Source: an uncultured Opitutaceae bacterium (GTDB taxonomy: Bacteria > Verrucomicrobiota > Verrucomicrobiia > Opitutales > Opitutaceae). From it: a stretch of DNA of 64,000 bases. The stretch covers positions 62,001 through 126,000 of the forward strand of contig CALAOT010000072.1 of the NCBI GenBank assembly GCA_937889545.1, given 5' to 3'. Both the position numbers and the translations under genes were made by a program. Of the stretch, positions 24,925 to 34,603 are shown piece after piece (positions within the stretch are counted from its first letter, which is position 1; each line of letters begins with the position of its first letter). Under the pieces are notes generated by a model. The model ran no database searches. It had not been told where the DNA came from and worked only from the letters and a program-made list of their open reading frames with translations.

Positions 24925-25970
24925 GGCTTGGCGGCAGCGCAGCGCCGGACGGCCTCGAGGAAGATTTCCTGCACAAGCTGCCGGTGGGTGAGCCTGTTCC
25001 TCGAAAGCAGCACCAGGTCGCTGTTCGCCGAGTTAAGCCCCGGCAGGGCGTTGCATTCCAGGAAAAACGGCCTTCCCGAGCAGTCCAGGCGGAAGTCCAT
25101 CCGCGCAAAGTCCCGGCAGCCCAGCAGGCGGAAGGCCTTGATCGCCTGCTCCTCGATCTCCGCCACGGCGTCTCCGCCGAGCCGCGGCGGCACATGGTAG
25201 TTCACCCGCCGCCGCCAGTCCCTCTTCACCTCGAGCGAGTAGACAAAGCGCGCGTCGCCGCCAACCGGCTCGATCTCCATGACCCCGAGGATGCGCTCGC
25301 ACGGGGTGTTTCCGAGGATGCCAACAGTCACCTCGGCCCCATTGACAAACTCCTCCACGATGGAGGGGCAGCCGTACCGCTCGCGCAGCCACTCGCACCG
25401 GCGCCGCGCCGCGGGGGCGTCGTCGGCGATCGGGTTGTCGCGTATGCCCTTGCTCGAGCCCTCGTCGTTGGGCTTGACGATGACGGGATAGCGCAGCCCG
25501 CCCAGGCCGGGGAAATCGGCCTCGCGCTCGACCAAAACGGCCCGCGGCAGCCGCATCTCGGACCCCACGACGCGCCGCGCCATCGCCTTGTCGAGCGTGA
25601 GCCCGAGCGTCAGCAGGTCCGATCCGCTGAACGGCACGCCCAGCAGCTCGCAGACCGCCGCCGGTATCGCCTCGCGGCAGCGGCGGCCGGTCCCCTCGGC
25701 GATGTTGAAGGCGAACTGGAACCTGCCCTCGGCCAGCCTCCGGGGCAGCGACCGGTCCGCCGCCACGGGCACGACCTTGCCGACCAGCTCCTGCAGGGCA
25801 TCCCGTATGGACGCGATGGTCTCGCCGGAATCATACTCCTCGAAAAGGTCGTCCGGCTGGCCTTCCGTCCCATTCAGGGGACGCGCATTGTGCAGCAGGG
25901 CTATCTTCCAGCCTTTCAAGTCCGCGGCGGGCGGATGGGCTCGGGAGACGGATTGCGGGGGCAGGACCAT
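24921..25970 (-). CDS. ATP-grasp ligase, D-Ala-D-Ala ligase-like (first of tandem pair)
   Basis: A 349-residue ATP-grasp protein with the full Ddl-like layout: GWKIALLHNARPLNG with DLFEEYDSGETIASIRDAL, FQFAFNIAEGTGRRCREAIP matching the FNxxEG loop, VPFSGSDLLTLGLTLDKAMAR, VIVKPNDEGSSKGI (ATP Lys), VEEFVNGAEVTVGILG, and FLECNALPGL with the metal-binding Glu-x-Asn. The start ATG 25970 excludes an antisense extension. Together with the overlapping next gene it looks like a two-enzyme peptide-forming unit. Peptidoglycan, a storage peptide or a natural product are all possible. I see no further pathway gene nearby. Confidence 0.85.
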   Translation of the reverse strand: MVLPPQSVSRAHPPAADLKGWKIALLHNARPLNGTEGQPDDLFEEYDSGETIASIRDALQELVGKVVPVAADRSLPRRLAEGRFQFAFNIAEGTGRRCREAIPAAVCELLGVPFSGSDLLTLGLTLDKAMARRVVGSEMRLPRAVLVEREADFPGLGGLRYPVIVKPNDEGSSKGIRDNPIADDAPAARRRCEWLRERYGCPSIVEEFVNGAEVTVGILGNTPCERILGVMEIEPVGGDARFVYSLEVKRDWRRRVNYHVPPRLGGDAVAEIEEQAIKAFRLLGCRDFARMDFRLDCSGRPFFLECNALPGLNSANSDLVLLSRNRLTHRQLVQEIFLEAVRRCAAAKP

Positions 25971-26127
25971 TTTCGCTCCTCGAATGACAACGGCTGATTT
26001 AGCGCGCCGCTCCGGCCGCAAGCAACCTCCTTCAGGCAGCGGGACCGGGCCGCCTTCGGAAGAGGGCCATCCCATGGCGCGGCGTTTGCCGCGGGGTTGG
26101 CGGCGCCCGCGGGCGCCGCGCCAGGGA

Positions 26128-27729
26128 TTAGGCCTTTGGCTTCCGGTCCCCGGTCCCCTGGCTTTCCGGCTTGGCGGATGGGCGCCCGAGCGTCCCGCCA
26201 TGCCACAGGAGGGGCAACAGCGCCACCGACACATAATAGGCGAACTGCGTGGGATAGCTGTACCGGTCCAGCGCCTCCTCGACAAGGCACACGACCAGGC
26301 CCGCCCCGAGGGGAATCAGCGTGAGGACGACGAGCAGGAAGGCCCCGCGGTGGCGCCCGCCGGAGCGCACGAGCCGCACGACGCTCAGGGCCATCACTGC
26401 AAAATACGCCCAGGCCCAGGCGACGTTCTGGAAGACAATCCCATGGAGGCTCTGCCAGCCGAGCTGCAGCCTCTTCAGGCCGTGCTCGACAGCCGAGACA
26501 TCCGCGCCTGCGCCGCCGCTGGGGCGGGCAGCCGCCTGCGGCGGGCGGGAGGGACGGTCCTCGGCCCTCGTCAGGTCGGCGGCCCGCACCTCGCTGGGTA
26601 TCGGACCGGTCGCCCTGTACTCGAGCGCCGACTGGAAATCGAATTTGTACCCGACCCCCCCGAAGAACATCACCAGGTTGACCCACACGTACTTGGCGTA
26701 CAGGTCCGGATGCCTTCGGATGGCGATGATCGACGCTTCCCTGACAAGCCTCCGGTTCTGGATGTAGTTGCCGCCGCCGAATTGGTGCCCCGTTCCAAAT
26801 CCCGAGCTCCACACCATCCTGTTGTAGGCTTTCGTGTATACGTCAAACAGCGGACCGGGATCCCATGAGTTTCGCACAAGGCCGAGCTCCTCCTGAGTGA
26901 TTCCCATCTTGCCGTACGCGTCCGGCAGCCTCACCAAGGCCGCGTTCACCTGCTGCGGAAGGCGGGGGTCGGGCTCCCAGAAAAGCAGCGTGGCCCCGGC
27001 AAGGTTGGACTCGCCGGACGCGGTGATGACGAACTGCCCCGCTGTCGCGTGGTTGTAGGCGCAGAGGCCCAGAAGGAGCGCAGGGAAAGGGGCCGCGAAG
27101 CCGAGGACGGTCCTGAGCCGGAATCGATTCAAAAGCAGGAAGGCGAGAACCACGGCGTAGAGGACCGCCAGGTACGCCCCTGCGGGCCGGACCAGGATTG
27201 CCCACGCCATGAGCGCCGACGCGAGCGAGAAAAAGGCGGCCCGGTCCAGGGCAAACCCCAGGAAAAGCGAGGCGACCACGAGGATGACCGTGCTGGTGTA
27301 CAGGCTCTCGGTCAGCAGGGAGATGTCGTAGATCAGCACCTGGGAGCTGCCGAGGAAGCCGCACATCGCGAGCGCCACGGGCAGCGCCAGCGGCCGCCAG
27401 AGGCGGTGCACCGAGTAGACAAGGCACAGCGCGGAGAGGAACGAAAGCAGGTTCTGCACAAAGACCACCGCCACCAGCCGGTCCGCGCATGACCGGACAA
27501 GCAGGATGAAGAGGGGGTAGCCCGGCGTCCGGTACAGGAGCTGCGGCCACTTGCCCTCCCGGAACGAGTCCGCCAGGTCCAGATAGCTGCCCGAGTCCAG
27601 GGAAAGGTCCACCCTCGGGCTGTACCAGAAGAACGGCAGGCGGGTGACTGCGAAGACAGCCAGCAGAACCACCGCAAGGGCCTTGAATGGAGGCTCTCCT
27701 AGCGAAGAGATGGCGCGTCTGATTCTCAA
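26128..27729 (-). CDS. Polytopic membrane glycosyltransferase-like protein (ArnT/PMT superfamily)
   Basis: A 533-residue protein with about ten to twelve hydrophobic helices. The first extracytoplasmic loop contains LDSGSYLDLADSFREGKWPQ, a short Asp-containing motif, and a TPGYPLFILLVR follows, as in lipid-linked-sugar transferases of the GT39/GT83/PMT superfamily. A soluble segment around residues 240-340 separates two helix clusters. The protein should transfer a sugar from polyprenyl phosphate to an envelope acceptor, but donor and acceptor are unknown. It lies 157 bp upstream of the ATP-grasp pair on the same strand. Confidence 0.65.
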   Translation of the reverse strand: MRIRRAISSLGEPPFKALAVVLLAVFAVTRLPFFWYSPRVDLSLDSGSYLDLADSFREGKWPQLLYRTPGYPLFILLVRSCADRLVAVVFVQNLLSFLSALCLVYSVHRLWRPLALPVALAMCGFLGSSQVLIYDISLLTESLYTSTVILVVASLFLGFALDRAAFFSLASALMAWAILVRPAGAYLAVLYAVVLAFLLLNRFRLRTVLGFAAPFPALLLGLCAYNHATAGQFVITASGESNLAGATLLFWEPDPRLPQQVNAALVRLPDAYGKMGITQEELGLVRNSWDPGPLFDVYTKAYNRMVWSSGFGTGHQFGGGNYIQNRRLVREASIIAIRRHPDLYAKYVWVNLVMFFGGVGYKFDFQSALEYRATGPIPSEVRAADLTRAEDRPSRPPQAAARPSGGAGADVSAVEHGLKRLQLGWQSLHGIVFQNVAWAWAYFAVMALSVVRLVRSGGRHRGAFLLVVLTLIPLGAGLVVCLVEEALDRYSYPTQFAYYVSVALLPLLWHGGTLGRPSAKPESQGTGDRKPKA

Positions 27730-28106
27730 TGCGGCGGGCTATGTCGGGCCTGGCTGTGGAGTCTCCATGGGTTGTCCCTGCGGCCAGGGGCCGGAAGCCG
27801 GTGGCGTGAAGACACCAACCACCAACCCACCGGCCGCATCGGACGACATAAGAACGCCAAACGGAGCGCCAGAGGTCGAGCCCAGATGGTGGGGAGGGGG
27901 GAGAGCCCGATGGCCGTGGCCGACCCCCGGGACCCGGAAACCTGGCCGCCCGGGCCGAAAGCGGAGCTGGGACGAAGGGCGGTCAGGCTCAGGAATTTGG
28001 TTCTCTTCGCCGACGATGTTGATTACCACCTCAGTGGCCCCGGCGTCTCGCTTTGCCCCGCGCACGGGAGAAGGCCCCGGCCCCAGTCCCGACAATCCCC
28101 AGAACC
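27730..28106. other. Non-coding divergent intergenic region
   Basis: The 377 bp between the membrane glycosyltransferase-like gene and the GH35-like gene contain no frame with protein-like composition. Promoters for both divergent genes should lie here. I could not pick a convincing -10/-35 pair or operator. Confidence 0.5.
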
Positions 28107-29855
28107 ATGAGAGCATCGACCCGGTCTCATTTCAGGCCGCCGGCATTGGTGGTCCTCGCCACCGCGGTCACGGCGCTCGGCCTTGCGCCGGGCCGTGGCG
28201 CGACCGCCGACCCCAACGCACCGCGCCTTCAAAAGCAGGGCACCGCAACCCAGCTCGTCGTGGACGGCCAACCGTTCCTCATCCGGGGCGCGGAGCTGAA
28301 CAACTCCAGCGCCTCCAGTCTTGACTACCTGAAACCGCTCTGGCCGCGGCTTGTCGCCACGCGCCTCAACACCGTTCTGGCCACCGTTAGCTGGGAGTTG
28401 GTCGAGCCGCAGGAGGGCAGGTTTGACTTCAAGCTGGTGGACGGTCTGGTCAATGAAGCGCGGGCGAGCAACCTGCGCCTCGTCCTGCTGTGGTTTGGCA
28501 GCTGGAAGAACGGCAAGTCCACCTACCAGCCGCTCTGGGTGAAGGCCGACCAGGCGCGCTTTCCGCTCGTCCAGAATGAGCAGGGCAGAAGCCTGAACAC
28601 CCTCACCCCTTTCAGCGAGGCCAACTGCGAGTCCGACGCCCGAGCCTTTGCGGCCCTGATGCGGCATCTTCGCGACGTGGACGGGCGCCAACACACGGTC
28701 CTCATGATCCAGGTGGAGAATGAGATGGGCGTCCTTGAGGACTCCCGCGACTATGGCCCCGCCGCGAACCAGGCGTTCGCGGGTCCCGTGCCGCAGGAAC
28801 TGATGGCCTATCTCGCGGCGCACAGGGACGCGCTCGTGCCGGAGCTGCGCGAGCTCTGGGACGCGAACGGCTCAAGGCCCTCGGGCACCTGGGCGGAGGT
28901 CTTCGGCCCGGGCAAGCCCGCGGGAAAGGAGATCCCCGTGCGCACGCTCAGCCCGCCCATGACGGAGCAGGAGCACGAGACCGCCTGGCGCAGGCTGTAC
29001 TGGCCCGTGGACGAGATCTTCATGGCGTGGCGCTATGCCCGGTACGTCAACAGGGTGGCCGAGGCCGGCAAGGCGGAATACCCGCTCCCGATGTACGTGA
29101 ATGCGTGGCTTCAGCAGCGCGACCATGCATGGCCCGGCACCTATCCGAGCGGCGGCCCGCTGCCGCAGGTGATGAACGTGTGGCAGGCGGAGGCGCCTGC
29201 GATCGATATCCTGGCGGGGGACATCTACGTGCAGGAATTCGAGGACGTCTGCGGCCGGTACCATCGGTGCGGTAATCCGGTGTTCATCCCCGAGTCCCGC
29301 GGTGACGGACGCGGCGCGGCCCAGGCGATCTGGGCGTTCGGCCGGCACGATGCCATCGCCTATTCCCCATTCGGGATCGACCGGCTCGCCGGAGCGGACA
29401 CGGAACTCGCCAAAGCCTACGGCGTCATTGCGCAGGTGTCGCCGCTCATCCTCGAGCACCAGGGCAACGGAACCATGACCGCCCTGCTTGTGGACCGAGA
29501 CGGCGCGCCGCAGGCCGTCCGGCTCGGCAACTACCAGATCGAGGCGCGCTATTCCGTGCGTTCCTTCGGCCCGGCCGGCGCCACTGCGCCCCCCGAGCGC
29601 GTAGCCGGGCTCTTCATCTCCTTGGGGCCTGACGACTACATGGTCGTGGGCCGGGCTATGAACGTTTATTTTTCCTCCGCCGTGGCGCCGTCCGACAGCG
29701 TGGGTCTAGGCACGGTGGAAGAGGGCGTCTATGCGGACGGCCGATGGGTGCCGGGGCGCCGGCTAAACGGCGACGAGACCCCGGAGTGGAGGGCGCTGCG
29801 ATTCCCCGCCGAGAATTACGGCATCCAGCGCGTGAAACTCTACTGCTACCGCTGA
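28107..29855 (+). CDS. Secreted GH35-like beta-galactosidase with DUF5597-type C terminus
   Basis: A 582-residue exported hydrolase. The signal peptide ends near residue 32. The TIM barrel shows FLIRGAELNNSSASS, LNTVLATVSWELVEPQEGRF, LMIQVENEMGVLEDSRDYGP with the acid/base Glu near 206 and NPVFIPESRGDGRG with the probable nucleophile Glu near 396. The family includes beta-galactosidases and relatives with a C-terminal DUF5597 region, as here. It is directly followed, 30 bp later, by a GH36-type alpha-galactosidase, so both may act on a galactose-containing polysaccharide. Confidence 0.88.
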   Translation: MRASTRSHFRPPALVVLATAVTALGLAPGRGATADPNAPRLQKQGTATQLVVDGQPFLIRGAELNNSSASSLDYLKPLWPRLVATRLNTVLATVSWELVEPQEGRFDFKLVDGLVNEARASNLRLVLLWFGSWKNGKSTYQPLWVKADQARFPLVQNEQGRSLNTLTPFSEANCESDARAFAALMRHLRDVDGRQHTVLMIQVENEMGVLEDSRDYGPAANQAFAGPVPQELMAYLAAHRDALVPELRELWDANGSRPSGTWAEVFGPGKPAGKEIPVRTLSPPMTEQEHETAWRRLYWPVDEIFMAWRYARYVNRVAEAGKAEYPLPMYVNAWLQQRDHAWPGTYPSGGPLPQVMNVWQAEAPAIDILAGDIYVQEFEDVCGRYHRCGNPVFIPESRGDGRGAAQAIWAFGRHDAIAYSPFGIDRLAGADTELAKAYGVIAQVSPLILEHQGNGTMTALLVDRDGAPQAVRLGNYQIEARYSVRSFGPAGATAPPERVAGLFISLGPDDYMVVGRAMNVYFSSAVAPSDSVGLGTVEEGVYADGRWVPGRRLNGDETPEWRALRFPAENYGIQRVKLYCYR

Positions 29856-29885
29856 AGATGAGGACAAGGCGAATGCCGGCCCGGA

Positions 29886-32123
29886 ATGCACCCCATGGGT
29901 AGCGAACATCTCCCCGGCCTTGCGCGACAGAGACTCGCCAGGAGGGAAGTGCCCGCTGCCCTCTCCAGGATGGCGGCGGGTGTGCTTGCGCTGGCCGCCC
30001 AGGCGGCGGTTGCCGCGACGGCACCGGGGCTGCAGGCCGTCGAGCCGCCGGCCGTGGAAACCAGTTTCGCGGCCATCGGGCTTCATGAGCGCTCCGCGGT
30101 TCTCTGGGACTACTCGCTCAAGGGAGCTGACCGACGACACGGCGTCGGGGCGCCGACCTTCAATGTGGACGGGCGCGATGTGACGCTCTGCATCGAGGCC
30201 GTCAAGCCGCTGGGGACAACCAGGGACCTGTCCAACGGCTGCCGCGAATATGCGTTCCTGGGCGACGTCCCCGGCGAGGCCGGCCTGCGCCTGAAGGTGG
30301 TGTTCAGGGTCGCGGGGGATGATCCCGTGGTGCGCTTCCGCTACGAGATCCTGAGCGACCGGGCGCGCCGCCTCACCAAGCCCGGCGGGGCGGACCGGAT
30401 CAGCTACCTCGGCCTGTCGCTGGCCGGCCTCCCCAGCGTCTCCGAACTGCGCCTCTCCGAATTCAACGAGCAGTTCCACAGCTACATGCCCGTCGAGCGC
30501 GAGCTCGACCCGCGCTTCTTTGCCGACCGGGGCGAGGCGATGGGGCCGATCCTGCTGGCCGGGGACGCCACGGAACAGCTCCTGGTGGCGTATGAACATG
30601 GCTCCACGGCGCCGGATGAGTTCCTGCACTACCGCCTGTCGCCGGACCGCTCGGTCACATTGGAGGCGGTGAAGGGCAACTACTGGTCCGATGAGGAGAT
30701 CGGGCCGGACAAGCCGTTCTCGACAATCTGGTTTGAGATGGAGGCGGTTCGCGGAGACCGCGTGGCCCTGCAGAAGGCCTATCGGAACTTCGTCCTGAAG
30801 CACCTTGCCTTGAGCCCGGCGTCCCGGCAGCCGCGCATATTCTACAACACGTGGAACTACCAGGAGCGCCTAAAGCATTGGAAGGGCAAGCCCTACCTGA
30901 GCGAGTTGAACCTGGAGCGGATGCTCCAGGAGATCGACACTGCCCACCGCATGGGCGTCGAGGTGTTCGTCATCGACACCGGCTGGTTCCAAAAGCCGGG
31001 GGACTGGCAGCCGAGCCCATCGCGGTTTCCCGACGGCCTGAAACGGGTGAAGGCGAGGCTCGACGGTCACGGGATGAGGCTGGGGCTGTGGTTTGCCCCG
31101 ACGACGGCCGCATTGACCTCGCAGATGCTAAAAACCCACGGCGATTGCATCCAGACCCAGGACGGACGGCGGCCCGACCCGTGGGTCGTCTGGGAGACGG
31201 AGGCCTCCACGGGGTGCTGCATCGTCAGCCGTTACGGCCAGGACTTTGCCGGGGAGCTGATCCGGCTCAACCGCGAGCTCGGCGTGACCTACTTCAAGTT
31301 CGACGCCGTCGACCAGTACGGCTGCAACGATCCCGGGCACGGCCACGGGAATGCCGCGAACTCCGGCGCCGAGCGGGGCGACTGCTACGCCTTTCAGATG
31401 CCGCTGGCCATGGCGCACATCGCCGAGCTGGTGAGCGACGCCGTCCCGGAGGCGATCTGCGATTTCGACATGACCGAATCCGGGCGCAGCTTCGGCCTGG
31501 CCTTCCTGAGCGCCGGCAAGTACTTCCTCGTCAACAACGGGCCCTACAACCAGAACTACGACCGCCCGCTGGCGCCGGATGGCAACTGGAACCTCTTCTT
31601 TTACCCGGGCCCGGCGCGCGACTGGATTTGCCGCGGCCCGCTCGTGTTCGACCAGTGGATTCCGTCAACGCTGTTCCTGACCCATTATCTCCCCGACGAT
31701 CCCGAGGGCAACCAGATGCTAAGCCTAGCCTCGCTGGTGCTGGGGCAGGACGGAATCTGGGGCGACCTGCCCGCGATCTCCGAGAAGGGGGTCGCCCTGT
31801 TTGGCCTCGTTCTCGGGAAATACAAGGAAGTCCGCGATGATATCGCGGAGGCATTCCCGGTCGTCAGCGGGCCGGTGGGCGGAACCCCCGAGGTGCATGA
31901 GAAGATCGCCCCGAACGGCCGGGGCGCCGTGGTCATGTTCGCGAGCCACGGCACGCATCGGTACATCACATCCAACCGCGCCGATCGCCACATATGGCAC
32001 GACGAAGGCACCACGGTCGCCTTTGATGACGCCGGCCGGGCTGTCATCACCGCAGACTTTGTGCCGCATCCGGGGCCATTTCCGAAGGCCGGCGCGCACA
32101 TCGTGTTCTTTGGCGTCGACTGA
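29886..32123 (+). CDS. GH36-type alpha-galactosidase
   Basis: A 745-residue glycoside hydrolase. An Ala-rich hydrophobic stretch near residues 29-45 (MAAGVLALAAQAAVAA) suggests export, perhaps from an internal ATG. The catalytic barrel has EVFVIDTGWFQKPGDW, MRLGLWFAPTTAA, the nucleophile motif YFKFDAVDQYG (Asp near 473) and the acid/base region CDFDMTESGRSFG. It should release alpha-linked galactose from oligo- or polysaccharides. It follows the GH35-like gene by 30 bp. Confidence 0.9.
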   Translation: MHPMGSEHLPGLARQRLARREVPAALSRMAAGVLALAAQAAVAATAPGLQAVEPPAVETSFAAIGLHERSAVLWDYSLKGADRRHGVGAPTFNVDGRDVTLCIEAVKPLGTTRDLSNGCREYAFLGDVPGEAGLRLKVVFRVAGDDPVVRFRYEILSDRARRLTKPGGADRISYLGLSLAGLPSVSELRLSEFNEQFHSYMPVERELDPRFFADRGEAMGPILLAGDATEQLLVAYEHGSTAPDEFLHYRLSPDRSVTLEAVKGNYWSDEEIGPDKPFSTIWFEMEAVRGDRVALQKAYRNFVLKHLALSPASRQPRIFYNTWNYQERLKHWKGKPYLSELNLERMLQEIDTAHRMGVEVFVIDTGWFQKPGDWQPSPSRFPDGLKRVKARLDGHGMRLGLWFAPTTAALTSQMLKTHGDCIQTQDGRRPDPWVVWETEASTGCCIVSRYGQDFAGELIRLNRELGVTYFKFDAVDQYGCNDPGHGHGNAANSGAERGDCYAFQMPLAMAHIAELVSDAVPEAICDFDMTESGRSFGLAFLSAGKYFLVNNGPYNQNYDRPLAPDGNWNLFFYPGPARDWICRGPLVFDQWIPSTLFLTHYLPDDPEGNQMLSLASLVLGQDGIWGDLPAISEKGVALFGLVLGKYKEVRDDIAEAFPVVSGPVGGTPEVHEKIAPNGRGAVVMFASHGTHRYITSNRADRHIWHDEGTTVAFDDAGRAVITADFVPHPGPFPKAGAHIVFFGVD

Positions 32124-32296
32124 CGAGCCTGCGGTTCAGGAAGCGAGCACCTTCGCGCCGGGAACCCAGCTGGACAATGGACCACCTGATGGAAGGACGG
32201 CGCGGATCGCCTTGACCTCCGGCCTGAGGTCCCAAAGACGGTGGCCTACGCGGCGCGCGGCAGGACCTGCTCAGCCCGGACAAGCATAACGAACGA

Positions 32297-34603
32297 ATGA
32301 AGTGGAAAAGAAAGGACCTTGGGAGGCGCGTGCCAATCCAGGCAGGCAAGGCTCTTGACCCAGGCGGGCGCCTTGGGGGGTTCGGGTGCTGCACGATTCT
32401 CGCGGCCGGGGCTATCGCAGTGTACAGCCGGACCCTCTCCGTTCCGCTGATCCTGGATGACCCCTTGTCGATCGCGGACAATGCGTCCATCCGCCGGCTC
32501 TGGCCCATCTGGCCTGTGCTCTCGCCTCCCGACGAAGCCGGGGTCGGGGGCAGGCCGATGCTCAATCTCACGTACGCTTTGAACTACGCGGTCGGCGGCG
32601 CCTCCGTCTCCGGCTACCACGTGGTCAATCTCCTCATTCATGTGCTGGCCGGCGTGACCCTGTTTGCGCTGGTTCGACACACCCTGCTGCGTCCCGTGCT
32701 GGCGCAGCGCTTCGGCTCGTCCGCCAACGCCCTGGCCCTTGCGGTCAGCGCGATCTGGGCCTGGCATCCTTTGCAGACCGAATCGGTAACCTATATATCC
32801 CAACGGGCCGAGTCCCTCATGGGACTTTTCTACCTGCTGACCCTCTACTGCTTCATTCGGGGGGCCGAGGCTGACGGCACGGGCAGCCGCCGGATCTGGT
32901 TCTCGCTTTCAGTCCTGGCCTGCGCGGCAGGCATTGGCACCAAAGAGGTGATGGTCACGGCGCCCCTCCTTGTGTTCCTCTATGATCGCACGTTCATCTC
33001 CGGCAGCTTTTCCGGCGCCTGGCGCCGGAACTGGCCGCCATACCTGGCGCTGGCCGCCACCCTGCTGCTTCTCGTCCACCGCGTCATGGGCCTGCAGAGA
33101 CCGGGCACGGTCTTTGGCGTCGGGTTCGGCGGAGGTGTCGCCTGGTGGGACTACGGGTTGACCGAATGCCGCGCAATCGTGAAGTACCTCGTGCTCGGGT
33201 TCTGGCCGCATCCCCTGGTCTTCGATTACGGGAAATGCGTGCCCTGCCGGCTGTCCGAGGTCTGGCCTTACGCCCTGGTCCTGGCGTCGCTGCTGGGGGC
33301 CACGGCCGTCGCCTTGCGGCGATCGCCGGCGGCGGGTTTTGCGGCCAGCTGGTTCTTCCTGATCCTGGCTCCGACCTCCAGCATCGTCCCGCTGGTCGGG
33401 CAATCGATGGCGGAGAATCGCCCCTACCTGTCCTTGGCGGGACTCGCCGCGCTTACAGTGGTGGGAGCCTTCGCCTTGGTTGGGCGCTGGAGCTTGGCCG
33501 TTTTCGCCGCCGTCGCCGTCTGCCTGGGCCTGGGCACCGTTCGACGCAACCAGGACTACGTGAGCGAGCTGGCGATCTGGACCGACACCGTCGCCAAGAG
33601 CCCAGGCAACACGCGGGCGCACAACAACCTGGGCGACGTCTTGCTGAATTTGCCAGGACGGCTGAGCGACGCGGTCGCCCAGTATCAAGAGGCGCTGCGC
33701 CTGGATGCGGATAACGTCTACGCACACAACAATCTGGGCAACGCCCTGGCGAACCTGCCGGGACGGCTGAACGACGCGGTCGCCCAGTATCAAGAGGCGC
33801 TGCGCCTGGATCCGAAAAACGCCTCCGCACACAACAATCTGGGCAGCGTCCTGGCGAATCTGCCGGGACGGCTGGACGATGCGATCGCCCAGGTTGAGGA
33901 GGCGCTGCGCCTGAGGCCGGACTCTTTCGAGGCGCACCTCAACCTGGGCGACGCCTTTGCGAATGCGCCGGGAAGGCTGACGGACGCGGTCGCCCAGTAT
34001 GAGGAGGCGCTGCGCCTGGATCCGGACAACGCACGTGCGCACAACAATCTGGGCAACGCTTGGAGGAGAATCCCGGGGCGGCTGGACGATGCGATCGCCC
34101 AGTACGAAGAGGCGCTGCGCCTGAGGCCGGATTTCGTCGAGGCGCACATCAATCTGGGCAACACCCTGGCGAAGTCTCCCGGGCGCCTGAACGAGGCGAT
34201 CGCCCAGTTTGAGGATGCGCTGCGCCTTAGCCCGCATTACGCCGTGGCGCACAATAACCTGGGCAACGCCCTGACCAATGTGCCGGGGCGGCTGAATGAA
34301 GCGATCGCCCAGTACGAAGAGGCGCTGCGCCTGAAGCCGGACTATTTCGATGCGCACTACAATCTGGCCAAGGCCTTGGCGAACCTGCCCGGGCGGCTGG
34401 ACGACGCGATCGCGCAGTATGAGGAGGCGCTGCGCCTGAAGCCGGACCACGCCGAGGCGCATTTCAGCCTTGCCGTCGCCTTGCTTAGATCGAACGGCCG
34501 CCGGGAAGAGGCGAAGGCGCAGCTTGAGGAGGGCCTGCGCCTTCACCCAAACGATGGCCCGGCCCGGCAAATCCTGGAAAGCATTCGGACGCCGAACCGG
34601 TGA
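32297..34603 (+). CDS. TMTC-like membrane protein with nine C-terminal TPRs
   Basis: A 768-residue protein. Residues about 20-435 contain some ten membrane helices and a loop with LILDDPLSIADNASIRRLWP and SGYHVVNLLIHVLAG, the layout of TMTC-type polyprenol-sugar-dependent O-mannosyltransferases. Residues about 440-765 are nine tetratricopeptide repeats with consensus HNNLGNALANLPGRL-DAIAQYEEALRL. They are encoded by a nearly exact 105-bp tandem repeat, so each unit is 35 residues rather than 34. Bacterial proteins of this type are common in Opitutaceae, and their acceptor proteins are unknown. Confidence 0.8.
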   Translation: MKWKRKDLGRRVPIQAGKALDPGGRLGGFGCCTILAAGAIAVYSRTLSVPLILDDPLSIADNASIRRLWPIWPVLSPPDEAGVGGRPMLNLTYALNYAVGGASVSGYHVVNLLIHVLAGVTLFALVRHTLLRPVLAQRFGSSANALALAVSAIWAWHPLQTESVTYISQRAESLMGLFYLLTLYCFIRGAEADGTGSRRIWFSLSVLACAAGIGTKEVMVTAPLLVFLYDRTFISGSFSGAWRRNWPPYLALAATLLLLVHRVMGLQRPGTVFGVGFGGGVAWWDYGLTECRAIVKYLVLGFWPHPLVFDYGKCVPCRLSEVWPYALVLASLLGATAVALRRSPAAGFAASWFFLILAPTSSIVPLVGQSMAENRPYLSLAGLAALTVVGAFALVGRWSLAVFAAVAVCLGLGTVRRNQDYVSELAIWTDTVAKSPGNTRAHNNLGDVLLNLPGRLSDAVAQYQEALRLDADNVYAHNNLGNALANLPGRLNDAVAQYQEALRLDPKNASAHNNLGSVLANLPGRLDDAIAQVEEALRLRPDSFEAHLNLGDAFANAPGRLTDAVAQYEEALRLDPDNARAHNNLGNAWRRIPGRLDDAIAQYEEALRLRPDFVEAHINLGNTLAKSPGRLNEAIAQFEDALRLSPHYAVAHNNLGNALTNVPGRLNEAIAQYEEALRLKPDYFDAHYNLAKALANLPGRLDDAIAQYEEALRLKPDHAEAHFSLAVALLRSNGRREEAKAQLEEGLRLHPNDGPARQILESIRTPNR
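33610..34560 (+). repeat. Nine-copy 105-bp tandem coding repeat (TPR units)
   Basis: Within the TMTC-like gene, segments such as GCTGCGCCTGGATCC and the block encoding GRLNDAVAQYQEALRL recur every 105 bp. Adjacent copies 1-3 are nearly identical over 50 bases, and later copies diverge more. High DNA-level identity implies recent expansion by slippage or recombination, so copy number may vary between strains. Confidence 0.85.

Noticed and set aside
33610-34560. Regular DNA repeats considered as a CRISPR array
   Set aside because: The period is 105 bp without unique spacers, is in frame and encodes TPR units.
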